DNA of 64,000 nucleotides, taken from Lachnospiraceae bacterium. GTDB lineage: Bacteria; Bacillota; Clostridia; Lachnospirales; Lachnospiraceae. The stretch's first letter is position 1, and each line of letters begins with the position of its first letter. The notes beneath the pieces were generated by a model. It was given only the letters and a program-made list of their open reading frames with translations. It was not told the origin of the DNA and did not search any database. The stretch spans positions 113,206-177,205 of the forward strand of contig JAKSRM010000002.1 in NCBI GenBank assembly GCA_024403615.1, read 5' to 3'. Shown piece by piece: positions 39,301 to 46,792 of the stretch. The position numbers and the translations under genes were made by a program.

Positions 39301-39618
39301 CAGCTCAACATTAGCTAAAACTGTTTGATGTGGAATCAGATTATAACTTTGGAAAACAAAACCGATGGAATGATTTCGGTAAGTATCCCAGTCTCGGTCT
39401 TTATATTCTTTGGTAGAAGTTCCGTTGATAATCAAATCGCCGGTATCGTAACGGTCTAATCCGCCGATAATATTCAAAAGGGTCGTTTTTCCAGATCCGG
39501 AAGGTCCTAAAATCGCAACAAACTCGTTGTCGCGCAGATTCAGGCTTACATCATCCAGAGCTTTCTGGACCAACTCGCCGGTCTTATATTCTTTTTTGAT
39601 ATTTTTAATTTGCAGCAT
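36316..39618 (-). CDS. MacB-like ABC transporter, ATPase fused to FtsX-type permease (1100 aa)
   Basis: Residues 1-230 form an ATPase of the LolD/MacB type: GPSGSGKTTLLN, MSGGQMQRVALARAL, ILLADEPTGALD and VMVTHNPEL. A basic linker leads to a first membrane helix (TILTSFAGSIGIIGIALILS). A very long extracytoplasmic region follows, to about residue 970, with an unusual Glu/Thr/Pro-rich stretch of EEPTS-type repeats near residues 740-800. Three C-terminal helices carry the FtsX signature (VLERTKEIGVLRALGASKANI). MacB-type proteins couple ATP use to work outside the membrane rather than classical transport. It follows the zinc-type lipoprotein gene by 22 bases and is probably co-transcribed. Confidence 0.88.
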   Translation of the reverse strand: MLQIKNIKKEYKTGELVQKALDDVSLNLRDNEFVAILGPSGSGKTTLLNIIGGLDRYDTGDLIINGTSTKEYKDRDWDTYRNHSIGFVFQSYNLIPHQTVLANVELALTIGGVSAKDRRQLAINALEAVGLGEQIHKKPNQMSGGQMQRVALARALVNNPDILLADEPTGALDTETSIQVMDILKKVADDRLVVMVTHNPELAEQYASRIVKLKDGKIIDDSQPYTDEEVKVDQEKMEPEEPEKKKSKKKKLSGMSFLTSLALSFNNLKTKKGRTILTSFAGSIGIIGIALILSMSTGVDAYIDKIQKDTMTSYPITISSTSFDLASMFGAPSGGGQETEAEAEEPAKVERDPDMVYANYADIQITNAVTTSFKENNLTDFKKYLDNPDSEIHQYLGENGIIYTYDIDFKVYTHDSNNKLVDTDISTSSEYEEESSIFGNMMEARSLMMSNMASLMGGSENNNAENFSEMMPGIDGEVVSDVVKDNYDLVYGSWPDDYDEVVLVLNRNNTLFSGTLYQLGFINDKQYKSAMEKVKEGKEAEELKFTYERLCQQKFTVVPAAAYYEKNENGTFSHIGNDEKKMEKAVQNGIDLRVVGLVKINEDASNQNIPTSVGYSTLLTEKIIDVSNNSDVVKAQQAKPEIDVLTGQRFDDQDLTESVKAKKARDYIEKQDTNDKAALFSTIMMMDYEGGMSAMMTTQMDALSGELSSAIGGAIYSAFDQAMQSMLDSAREAFEVGASEIWGSGEIDFDIPTLPADETEPTAEEETTTVAEEETTEEDSTEESSEETTGEEEPTGEEPTSEEPTSEEPATEEPTTLPRIDWEKLQEQLEDIDFDSIAYDYNWGDNLNINLDLGSAVSGIDFSMDEEDMADVVQYWLDNTATQKMLADYYDQFMNSTSYDDNMKSFGMISLDAPSSISLYTDSFEGKDGIALSIDNYNKDKAEDDKIVYTDYVSLLTSSVTTIIDAISYVLIGFVAVSLFVSCIMIGVITNISVLERTKEIGVLRALGASKANISQVFNAETFIIGCLSGIIGVGISLLALIPINSIIHGLMGNTDLSAQLPITNGIILIVISIAITIIGGLIPSKKAAKRDPVIALRSE

Positions 39619-39640
39619 TAATCTTTTCCCTTTTACCTTA

Positions 39641-40651
39641 TTATTTCATCGATTCTGTAAAAGTCCTTAGATTAGTCATCATTAAATCAATATAGGTTAC
39701 GCCTGCATCCATTTCTTCCTGAGTTACGTTGTGGCAGGAATGAATCATGGCGGTATTTCCTCCGATAGAGTCCGCAATTACGTCCGCAATCTGGTGATTG
39801 GAAAACTCAATATAATAAATAGTGCTTACTCCCAACTCTTTCGCATCATCGATCAAACCGGTAATGGTCGCGGCACTCGGTTCGCTTCCCTCATAGCATC
39901 CCGGGAAGGCCGCTTCATAAGAAAGTCCGTACTCTTTTGTAAAATATGCAAACGGGAAACGGTCCCCGAAAAATACGGTTTTATTCTCCACGGTATCGAA
40001 GAATTTATGGAAGTCCTCGTCTAACTGAAGGATTTCTGTAATATAAGCCTCTCCGTTCTGGCGAAACCGATTGGAAACTGGCTCCTCAGAAGCAAGGCCT
40101 GCGGCTTCCTGCTTTTCATCACTAATGGTGCAGAGTTCTTCTTGAATGGCCTGTACCATTACTGCCGCATTTGCAGGAGAAGTCCATATATGTTCGTCGT
40201 ATTCGATTTCTTCTTCATGGCCCTCTTCATGGTCATGGTCATGGTCCTCGCCCATTTCATCTTCTTCCATGAGTTCCACGTAATCCATCAGCTTTAAGGT
40301 CCGTACCGGTTCGTCCATGGAATCTAAGATTTCTTCCACCCATTCGTCATTTTCTCCTCCTACGTAGATAAACAGATCGCAGTCCTGGATTTTGATAATA
40401 TCCTGAGGCGTAGGCTCGTAAGAATGGCTCTCCATGCCTGGAGAAAGCAGCATATGAACATTCCCGTTGATGGATTCCGTTCCCTCGCCAAAAACAGCTT
40501 TGGTAAAGTCGTAAAGCGGGAAGTTCGTGGTTACCACGGAGATGACATCATTTTTCTCTTCCGGTTTCGGCTGGGTACAGCCAGACAGCAAAAAGATAAC
40601 TACTGCTGCCATAAGTAACGCTATGAGTTTTGCTGTTCTTGTCTTTTTCAT
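39641..40651 (-). CDS. Zinc/manganese-type ABC substrate-binding lipoprotein (ZnuA/AdcA-like)
   Basis: This 336-residue lipoprotein has a signal ending in LLSGC. It belongs to the cluster A-I metal-binding proteins: metal-ligand His in GMESHSYEPTPQDI and DEHIWTSPANAAVM, and the acidic C-terminal region with FSNHQIADVIA. A His/Asp/Glu-rich loop (GEDHDHDHEEGHEEE) lies between the first two ligands, as in zinc-specific members. No znuB or znuC is nearby; instead a MacB-like gene follows at 22 bases, so the cognate permease must be elsewhere or the protein has another role. Confidence 0.87.
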   Translation of the reverse strand: MKKTRTAKLIALLMAAVVIFLLSGCTQPKPEEKNDVISVVTTNFPLYDFTKAVFGEGTESINGNVHMLLSPGMESHSYEPTPQDIIKIQDCDLFIYVGGENDEWVEEILDSMDEPVRTLKLMDYVELMEEDEMGEDHDHDHEEGHEEEIEYDEHIWTSPANAAVMVQAIQEELCTISDEKQEAAGLASEEPVSNRFRQNGEAYITEILQLDEDFHKFFDTVENKTVFFGDRFPFAYFTKEYGLSYEAAFPGCYEGSEPSAATITGLIDDAKELGVSTIYYIEFSNHQIADVIADSIGGNTAMIHSCHNVTQEEMDAGVTYIDLMMTNLRTFTESMK

Positions 40652-40730
40652 GGGTTCTCCGCTCGTCTATCCGGTTATTCACTTCGAGTAGTATAAGGGC
40701 ACAATATGTCCATATTATGACTAAATAAGT

Positions 40731-40745
40731 ATATTACCATAATAT
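40731..40745. promoter_or_regulatory. Short palindrome between divergent genes
   Basis: ATATTA-CCA-TAATAT is a perfect 6-3-6 inverted repeat about 80 bases upstream of the metal-binding lipoprotein gene and 70 bases before the thrS promoter. It is a candidate operator, but AT-rich palindromes of this size also arise by chance. It does not match the Zur or AdcR consensus as I know them. Confidence 0.25.
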
Positions 40746-40812
40746 TCCCCTTTTTAGTATTTTTTCTTAATGATTTCTTCATTTTCTGTACACAAAACCA
40801 ACACATTATATA

Positions 40813-40841
40813 GTGACAATATAATTCGTTTGTGGTATCCT
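40813..40841 (+). promoter_or_regulatory. Promoter of thrS
   Basis: GTGACA, a 17-bp spacer and TATCCT. The leader after the predicted start is only about 55 nt, too short for a T-box, and no T-box sequence (TGG-containing bulge) was seen. Confidence 0.5.
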
Positions 40842-40902
40842 ACTTGGTAGTTTTTCTATTATAAATAAGAAACAAAATAAAAAGAATACCGAGGAGAGAA
40901 AA

Positions 40903-42672
40903 ATGAAAGTTATTTTACAAGACGGCACCGTTCAGGAATGCTCATTTGACGAGGAAGTTGGACGCGAAGCGTTCCGACATACTACATCTCATATCATGGC
41001 TCAGGCCATCAAAAGACTCTACCCTACTACGAAATGTGCCATCGGTCCTGCAATAGATGATGGTTTCTATTATGATTTTGAATTTGATTTTGACTTCACC
41101 GAAGAGAATTTGGCTGAAATCGAAGTTGAAATGAAAAAAATCATTAAAGAGAACTTAAAGCTTACTCACTTCACCATGGAGCGCGAAGAAGCTTTAAAAA
41201 TCATGGCAGAAAAGAATGAGGACTATAAGGTCCAGCTGATCAACGATCTTCCAGAAGACGCTGTTCTTTCCTTCTATCAGCAGGGCGAATACTTAGAGCT
41301 TTGTGCAGGTCCTCACGTAACCTACACAAGTGCGATCAAGGCATTCAAGCTTCTTTCTGTAGCCGGTGCTTATTGGCGCGGAAACGAAAAGAACAAAATG
41401 CTCACCCGTATTTACGGAACCTCTTTCCCGAATAAGGAAATGTTAGATGAGTACCTGTATAAGATTGAAGAAGCAAAGAAGAGAGACCACAGAAAATTAG
41501 GTAAAGAATTAGGTCTGTTTACTCTGCTGGATGAAGGTCCTGGCTTCCCATTTTTCCTTCCTAAGGGAATGACTTTAAAGAACCTGTTATTAGATTACTG
41601 GCGTCATATTCACCAGCGCGATGGTTATGTGGAAATTTCTACTCCGATCATGCTGGACAGAAAGCTTTGGGAGACCTCCGGTCACTGGGATCACTACCGT
41701 GAGAACATGTACACAACCGTAATCGATGACGAAGATTTTGCAATCAAGCCGATGAACTGCCCTGGCGGTCTGCTGGTTTATAAATTAGAGCCTCATTCTT
41801 ACAGAGACCTTCCTCTGAGAATCGGCGAGATTGGTCTGGTACATCGTCATGAAAAATCCGGACAGCTCCATGGCCTTATGAGAGTTCGTTGCTTCAACCA
41901 GGACGATGCTCATATCTTCATGACACCGGAACAGATTCCTTACGAAATCAAAGGCGTAGTTAAACTGATTGATGAAGTTTATTCAAAATTCGGTTTCAAA
42001 TATCACGTAGAACTTTCCACCCGTCCAGAAGACTCTATGGGTTCTGATGAAGACTGGGAGATGGCTACCAATGGTCTGAAAAATGCATTGGATGATTTAG
42101 GCCTTGCTTATGTTATCAATGAAGGCGATGGTGCTTTCTACGGACCTAAGATTGACTTCCATCTGGAAGATTCTCTGGGACGTACCTGGCAGTGTGGAAC
42201 CATCCAGTTAGACTTCCAGCTTCCACAGCGTTTTGAAGTAGAATATATTGGACAGGACGGCTTAGCTCATAGACCAATCATGATTCACCGTGTATGCTTC
42301 GGCTCTATCGAACGTTTCATTGGTATCTTAACCGAGCACTTTGCCGGCAAGTTCCCATTCTGGCTCAGCCCAGTACAGATCAAGATTCTTCCAATTTCCG
42401 AGAAGTACACTGGCTATGCAGAAGAAGTTGAAGCTAAGCTGAAGAAATTAGGCTATCGTACCGAAGTGGATGAGCGTGCAGAAAAGATCGGTTACAAGAT
42501 CCGTGCTGCTAGAAACGAGCGTGTTCCTTACATCTTAGTTGTTGGTGAGCAGGAAGAAAACGCAGGTACCGTTTCTGTTCGTCGTCGTGATGATGGAGAG
42601 AACCAGGATCTTGGTGCTATGGCTATCGACAAATTAGTTGAAGTTTTAGAAAAAGAAGAAAAAGCATATTAA
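40903..42672 (+). CDS. thrS: Threonyl-tRNA synthetase, form without the TGS domain
   Basis: This 589-residue enzyme charges tRNA-Thr. It opens almost directly with the editing domain (HTTSHIMAQAIKRLYP; CAGPHV), so the usual N-terminal TGS domain of about 60 residues is missing. The class II core is complete: motif 2 region HEKSGQLHGLMRVRCFNQDDAHIF (two short blocks around residue 315) and motif 3 HRVCFGSIERFIGIL. The anticodon-binding domain follows from about residue 490 (PVQIKILPISEKYTGYA). The start is ATG behind GAGGAGAGAAAA. An LTA-synthase-like gene follows by 30 bases and a shared terminator ends the pair. Confidence 0.96.
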   Translation: MKVILQDGTVQECSFDEEVGREAFRHTTSHIMAQAIKRLYPTTKCAIGPAIDDGFYYDFEFDFDFTEENLAEIEVEMKKIIKENLKLTHFTMEREEALKIMAEKNEDYKVQLINDLPEDAVLSFYQQGEYLELCAGPHVTYTSAIKAFKLLSVAGAYWRGNEKNKMLTRIYGTSFPNKEMLDEYLYKIEEAKKRDHRKLGKELGLFTLLDEGPGFPFFLPKGMTLKNLLLDYWRHIHQRDGYVEISTPIMLDRKLWETSGHWDHYRENMYTTVIDDEDFAIKPMNCPGGLLVYKLEPHSYRDLPLRIGEIGLVHRHEKSGQLHGLMRVRCFNQDDAHIFMTPEQIPYEIKGVVKLIDEVYSKFGFKYHVELSTRPEDSMGSDEDWEMATNGLKNALDDLGLAYVINEGDGAFYGPKIDFHLEDSLGRTWQCGTIQLDFQLPQRFEVEYIGQDGLAHRPIMIHRVCFGSIERFIGILTEHFAGKFPFWLSPVQIKILPISEKYTGYAEEVEAKLKKLGYRTEVDERAEKIGYKIRAARNERVPYILVVGEQEENAGTVSVRRRDDGENQDLGAMAIDKLVEVLEKEEKAY

Positions 42673-42702
42673 TTAAGAACTATCTTAGGGGTTTACAGAG
42701 GA

Positions 42703-44886
42703 ATGTCTAAAAAAAAGGCAATTAAATTTTTTACACATTTCAAGAATTACAGTTTAAGACAAATAATAAGCGCGGCAATATTCCCCGCTGCGCTTATTTA
42801 TTTTGAGTTACTCTTCCGAAACATATCAGTAAAAGAGCCGTCAACTGGAATTTGGTGGTTGTCCATGATTTTTGCTTCCCTGGCCGGAGGCTGTCTCATG
42901 GACATGCTCTGCACCATCTTTAAAAGTGAAAAAATGAATAATTGGTTTGCAGCGATTCTTCTTCAGGCAACCAGCGTTGTGTTCATGATTATTCATTTTG
43001 TCGGATTGGAATTTAATATTTACATCGGACCACAATCCGTTATCGGTGGCGCCAACGGTGTCGCCACCGAAGCCGGGGATTATATTACGGCTATCGTCAT
43101 CGGAAACTGGCCAACCATTCTTTTATTCGAAGCTCCGATTATCATTTACGTTCTCTGTCTTGCTATTTTCAAACTTCCAAGTTTTAAACGGTTTAAAGGT
43201 CTGGGTTATATCCAGATTCTTATTGTTACTGCGATTTTTGAATGTGCTGCCGGTGTTCCTTTATGTAACATGTCCCCATCCTGGGAATTACTTACCAGTG
43301 AATTTAACTTTGATACTGCTGTAAAATATTTTGATTTGCAGACAGCTACCAAGCTGGATTCGGTTTACAGTATTGTCGGAAATCCGTTTAAGAGTTCTTA
43401 TGTTATTGAGCAAGAGCCTCCGGTACTGGAACATCCAGAAGAATATAATATTATGGATATTGATTTCGATCGTCTGATAGATGAATGTACGGACCCGGAT
43501 ATCAAAAAGATCCATGACTATGTTCACAGTCTTACCCCTAGCAAGAAGAACGAATATACCGGTATTTTCAAAGGCAAGAACTTAATCCAGCTAACAGCGG
43601 AATCTTTCACGCCATATCTTCTGGACGAAGACCTGATGCCAGTGCTCTATCGCCTTGTAAATAACGGCTTCGTTTTCGAAGATTATTATCAGCCTTTATG
43701 GAACGGTTCTACTACCACTGGTGAATTCCAGATTATGACTAGTATGCTTCCTTCCAACGGCTTTTACTCAATGCTGAAGACGGCAGAAAACAACATGTAT
43801 CTGACCATCGGAAATCAGTTCCTTCGGGAAGGATATATGAGCATTGCATACCATAACGGCACTCATACTTATTTCAACCGTAACCTGACCCATTGCAATT
43901 TAGGTTACAGCAAATATGTAGCAAACGGCACTGGTATGGTCGGCCTTTCTGGTGACAGAGCATGGCCTCAGAGTGATATTGAAATGATGGAATATGCAAT
44001 TCCTCGTTTCATTGGTCATAGCCCGTTCAATATCTATTTTATGACCTTAAGCGGCCATTCCAAATATGACTCTACCAACTTCGTTGTTAACAAGAACATC
44101 GAGGAAGTAAAAGCCTGGGCAAAGGAAAAAGGCTACGACTTCACGAATACCGTTTTAAGTTATTATGCTGCCAACCTGGAATATGAGAAGGCTATGGAAT
44201 ATTTGCTGGAGTGTCTGGAGGAAGAAGGCATTCTGGATAATACGGTTTTCGTTATTACCGGCGACCATTATCCATACAGTCTTTCCGATGATTATGTAAT
44301 TGATGACACTGGTCATGTTGATTATTTTGACGTTGAGACAAATCTGATTAACCTGTTTGGGTTTAAGCCAGAAATCGGACCGGATTATTCTCATAACAGT
44401 TTAGTTATCTGGACGCCGGAAATGGAAGGTGAAAACAGTGTCGTTGTAACAGACCCGGTTTACAGTGTAGATATTCTTCCAACGGTTTCCAACTTATTCG
44501 GTTTTGACTATGATTCCAGACTGATGGTAGGCAGAGATGTTTTGGCTCCAGAAACGGAACCTTTGGTTATCTTCTCCGACTACAGCTGGTTGACGGATTT
44601 AGGTTATTACGATGCTACCTCAAAAGAATTTACTCCGGCAGACCAATTAACGACTACCAAAGAAGAGGTTGGCATGAATCGGTATATTGACCATCCTGGC
44701 TGTAAGGTGATTACCTATCCATCCGTTGAAAATGGCGGATTTGCAACATTGGATGAATATATTAAGCATATAAATACCGATGTTAAAAATAAGATGATTC
44801 TTTCCCAGAATATTCCGTTAGATGATTATTACGGCATCATTTGGGGAAAAATCGAAAAGCCAGAGGCGAATACGGAACCTAGATAA
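42703..44886 (+). CDS. LTA synthase-family membrane sulfatase-like phosphotransferase
   Basis: This 727-residue protein has five N-terminal membrane helices and an extracytoplasmic alkaline-phosphatase/sulfatase-fold domain. Metal and catalytic blocks are LIQLTAESFTPYLL, the nucleophile Thr in WNGSTTTGEFQIMTSML, YFMTLSGHSKY and ITGDHYPYSL. Enzymes of this family polymerise glycerol phosphate or transfer phosphoglycerol to wall polymers and glycolipids. The C-terminus after about residue 600 is an extra domain. It follows thrS by 30 bases behind AGAGGA and ends at a strong terminator. Confidence 0.88.
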   Translation: MSKKKAIKFFTHFKNYSLRQIISAAIFPAALIYFELLFRNISVKEPSTGIWWLSMIFASLAGGCLMDMLCTIFKSEKMNNWFAAILLQATSVVFMIIHFVGLEFNIYIGPQSVIGGANGVATEAGDYITAIVIGNWPTILLFEAPIIIYVLCLAIFKLPSFKRFKGLGYIQILIVTAIFECAAGVPLCNMSPSWELLTSEFNFDTAVKYFDLQTATKLDSVYSIVGNPFKSSYVIEQEPPVLEHPEEYNIMDIDFDRLIDECTDPDIKKIHDYVHSLTPSKKNEYTGIFKGKNLIQLTAESFTPYLLDEDLMPVLYRLVNNGFVFEDYYQPLWNGSTTTGEFQIMTSMLPSNGFYSMLKTAENNMYLTIGNQFLREGYMSIAYHNGTHTYFNRNLTHCNLGYSKYVANGTGMVGLSGDRAWPQSDIEMMEYAIPRFIGHSPFNIYFMTLSGHSKYDSTNFVVNKNIEEVKAWAKEKGYDFTNTVLSYYAANLEYEKAMEYLLECLEEEGILDNTVFVITGDHYPYSLSDDYVIDDTGHVDYFDVETNLINLFGFKPEIGPDYSHNSLVIWTPEMEGENSVVVTDPVYSVDILPTVSNLFGFDYDSRLMVGRDVLAPETEPLVIFSDYSWLTDLGYYDATSKEFTPADQLTTTKEEVGMNRYIDHPGCKVITYPSVENGGFATLDEYIKHINTDVKNKMILSQNIPLDDYYGIIWGKIEKPEANTEPR

Positions 44887-44971
44887 TTGATGGATGGTCG
44901 CCAGGTTATTGACAGATAATTGCTAGTAAATTTCTATCAGAAGGTTTTGGATTCCAATTATTAAGAATTGC

Positions 44972-45001
44972 ACGCTCCCGAAAATTTCGGGAGCGTTTTT
45001 T
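44972..45001 (+). terminator. Terminator of thrS and the LTA-synthase-like gene
   Basis: A 12-bp perfect stem, ACGCTCCCGAAA with TTTCGGGAGCGT, followed by TTTTTT on the plus strand. It separates the convergent genes ending at 44886 and 45005. Confidence 0.92.
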
Positions 45002-45004
45002 ACA

Positions 45005-45784
45005 TCAAAGCAAATACGTTCGGATGATCTGATGAACAACGAAAGAATTGATAACCGTTCCGTCCTTTTCATCTGCCGTCAGTATGAGATTAACGCCCGG
45101 AACGAAACCAGCATAAATATAGTTTTTGATTTTCTCCGTGGCACGTCTTACATATTCTTTGTTTGACATCAAGCCCAGATGTTCCCAAATGATATGCTTT
45201 CCATTTATCGTATAAATTTCAAAATCCGGCCGATAGGTTTCTCCATTTATGAACAAAATGTTTTCATAACGATACGGGACGCCGGTGGCGAACAAGGAGT
45301 CCGCAATGATGCATTCAGATTTGCTCCGCACAAAATGGCCTTGTGCCGTTTGTATGGTCAATTCTTCTTCGCGGAATCCCGTCTGGTCATAAGGCGCCTG
45401 AGCCCAGCTCTTCAGGTCAGGGGTTCCTTTAAATATCTTCGGAGCAATCATTGGTGAGATTGCAGGATTATCTTTCAAGAATTGTGTGGGCGATGACAGA
45501 TCTCGCCGTACACGGAAATAAGCCTGTAGCGCTGCAATTTCATTCTCTGCATACTTTTGAAAATGAGTTAAATATGCCTTTTGCGCCAGCTTGCTGATGT
45601 ATTCCGTTTCCGAGTGGCTTATGTACGTTTGTTTTCCATTCTGATAACAATAAAACTCAAATCGATTCGAACGGGAATGTACCACCAGCCTCCCCTCCGG
45701 CATTTGAGCTAAAACCTTATTGCATCGAATCAAATTGCATTCTAATTCCTGCAAGTAACTTTTTGCTTGTTCATAAAAGTCCAT
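45005..45784 (-). CDS. Uncharacterised protein with a PD-(D/E)XK-like nuclease pattern
   Basis: I do not recognise a named family. This 259-residue protein is soluble, with a Lys/Glu-rich helical N-terminal half. In the second half it shows the order of motifs seen in PD-(D/E)XK-type folds: SKSECIIADSLFATGVPYRYE, then TYRPDFEIY, then HIIWEHLGLM, giving E, D and E at typical spacing, though the final Lys is not clear. It stands alone, divergent from the EIIC-type gene across a 1-kb region with a repeat array. It could act on DNA in a host or defence role; this is weak inference. Confidence 0.6.
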   Translation of the reverse strand: MDFYEQAKSYLQELECNLIRCNKVLAQMPEGRLVVHSRSNRFEFYCYQNGKQTYISHSETEYISKLAQKAYLTHFQKYAENEIAALQAYFRVRRDLSSPTQFLKDNPAISPMIAPKIFKGTPDLKSWAQAPYDQTGFREEELTIQTAQGHFVRSKSECIIADSLFATGVPYRYENILFINGETYRPDFEIYTINGKHIIWEHLGLMSNKEYVRRATEKIKNYIYAGFVPGVNLILTADEKDGTVINSFVVHQIIRTYLL

Positions 45785-46166
45785 ATATTCTCCATGTGTA
45801 GTGAAAATTTAAAGATGAAAAGATTTGCGCAATAAGTATATATGTCAACATTTTCCATTGCAACGTTTACATTTTCAAAACTTTTAAGAATAATTTTACG
45901 CATCACAAATACATAAATTTGTTCATTACTGACATTTACCCTGATCAATTTAGGCAAATAGCCATACATTTTATCTGTTTTCAATCCTCTTGTAGGGGTA
46001 AACGCCATACATTTAAGTCAGTTCATGTATAAACGTATGCAATTCCACTCTAAAAAGCAGGGCAAACTTGAATTAACGGCACAAAAAACCATAAAATCGG
46101 CAGAAAACAAAAGATTTGTATGCCATCTGCAGAATTTCCATCCCCAGTCATCAATTTCTGCTATTC
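45785..46166. other. AT-rich intergenic stretch without a supported gene
   Basis: This 382-bp stretch separates the nuclease-like gene from the repeat array. I see no convincing gene, tRNA or terminator in it. A minus-strand 88-codon frame that begins at 46008 and runs into the start of the nuclease-like gene has no recognisable motif. Confidence 0.5.
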
Positions 46167-46762
46167 TGTCGCATGTTTCATGTCGCATTACGTTTTTTAT
46201 ATAGCATTCCCATTAAATTATATATTTTGTCAATGTGTCATTGTTTTTAAGACATATTGTAAATAATTTAATTGCTTTCCATCATTATTATATATTTTTC
46301 TGCCATAATGTCATATGTTTTTTGTCGTTACGTCTTATAATTTTTGACGCTTTGTCATTTTCTCCCCTAAGATTCTGGAAATCGCTCCCGTTTTTGCCAG
46401 AGTGACGAATATTTTATGCCGGTTCGACATAATTTATATGACGGTTCGCATATTTTCTTCACAATATTTCATTATTTTATTTATTATTTGTCGTATCGTC
46501 ATAATTTTAATGTCGTTATGTCATTATTTTCTTGTCATTCTGTCTGCGAAAGTATGTCATTCTGGCATAATTTTGTTGCCAGAATGGATCCTTTTCACCT
46601 CTCTTTGCCAGAAAGTGTCATATTTTTGTCATTTCGTCACGTTATTTATGTCGTTTTGGCATATTTTTTGCCACTTTTTCATTTTTCCTATTGACTATTA
46701 TATTTTTCTGTCATATTATTTATGACAGAATGACATATAAGTATTGTCACTTCGGCAAAAAT
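46167..46762 (+). repeat. Array of about 20 short repeats phased at 22 bp upstream of the EIIC-type gene
   Basis: Units resemble TGYCRTTNYGKCATAATTTT, with a TGTC/TGCC/TGAC start and a second GTCA or GGCA about 10 bases later. Unit starts at 46301, 46323 and 46345; 46395, 46417 and 46439; 46489, 46511, 46533, 46555 and 46577; 46627 and 46649; and 46709 and 46731 are spaced exactly 22 bp within each group. Further single units start at 46167, 46181, 46228, 46606, 46669 and 46745. Two helical turns per unit would put every unit on the same DNA face. It resembles a cooperative operator array or plasmid iterons; I know of no name for it. Confidence 0.8.
46691..46728 (+). promoter_or_regulatory. 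Promoter with overlapping operator palindrome for the EIIC-type gene
   Basis: TTGACT, a 17-bp spacer and TATTAT lie at 46691-46719. The -10 box sits inside an inverted repeat with 8-bp arms CTGTCATA and TATGACAG around TTATT (46708-46728). The arms contain the same TGTCA core as the upstream array, so one regulator probably binds both. Binding here would block the promoter. Confidence 0.7.
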
Positions 46763-46792
46763 CTATCAGAAGATATCAAAAAGGAGGCTGTA

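Noticed and set aside
40652..40902. T-box leader for thrS
   Set aside because: The predicted leader is about 55 nt and no T-box bulge or antiterminator sequence was found.
45742..46008. 88-codon minus-strand frame upstream of the nuclease-like gene
   Set aside because: It overlaps the start of the better-supported frame, has no recognisable motif and no good ribosome site. A decayed gene cannot be excluded.
46402..46725. Two overlapping plus-strand frames inside the repeat array
   Set aside because: Their Ile/Phe/His/Cys-rich translations only reflect the AT-rich repeats. They lack ribosome sites and overlap the promoter.
46167..46762. CRISPR array
   Set aside because: Units are short and degenerate with no unique 30-40-nt spacers, and no cas genes are near. 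The pattern fits protein-binding sites better.
46691..46792. Longer N-terminus of the EIIC-type protein (34 extra codons)
   Set aside because: The extension translates through the promoter and operator; AAGGAGG points to the ATG at 46793.
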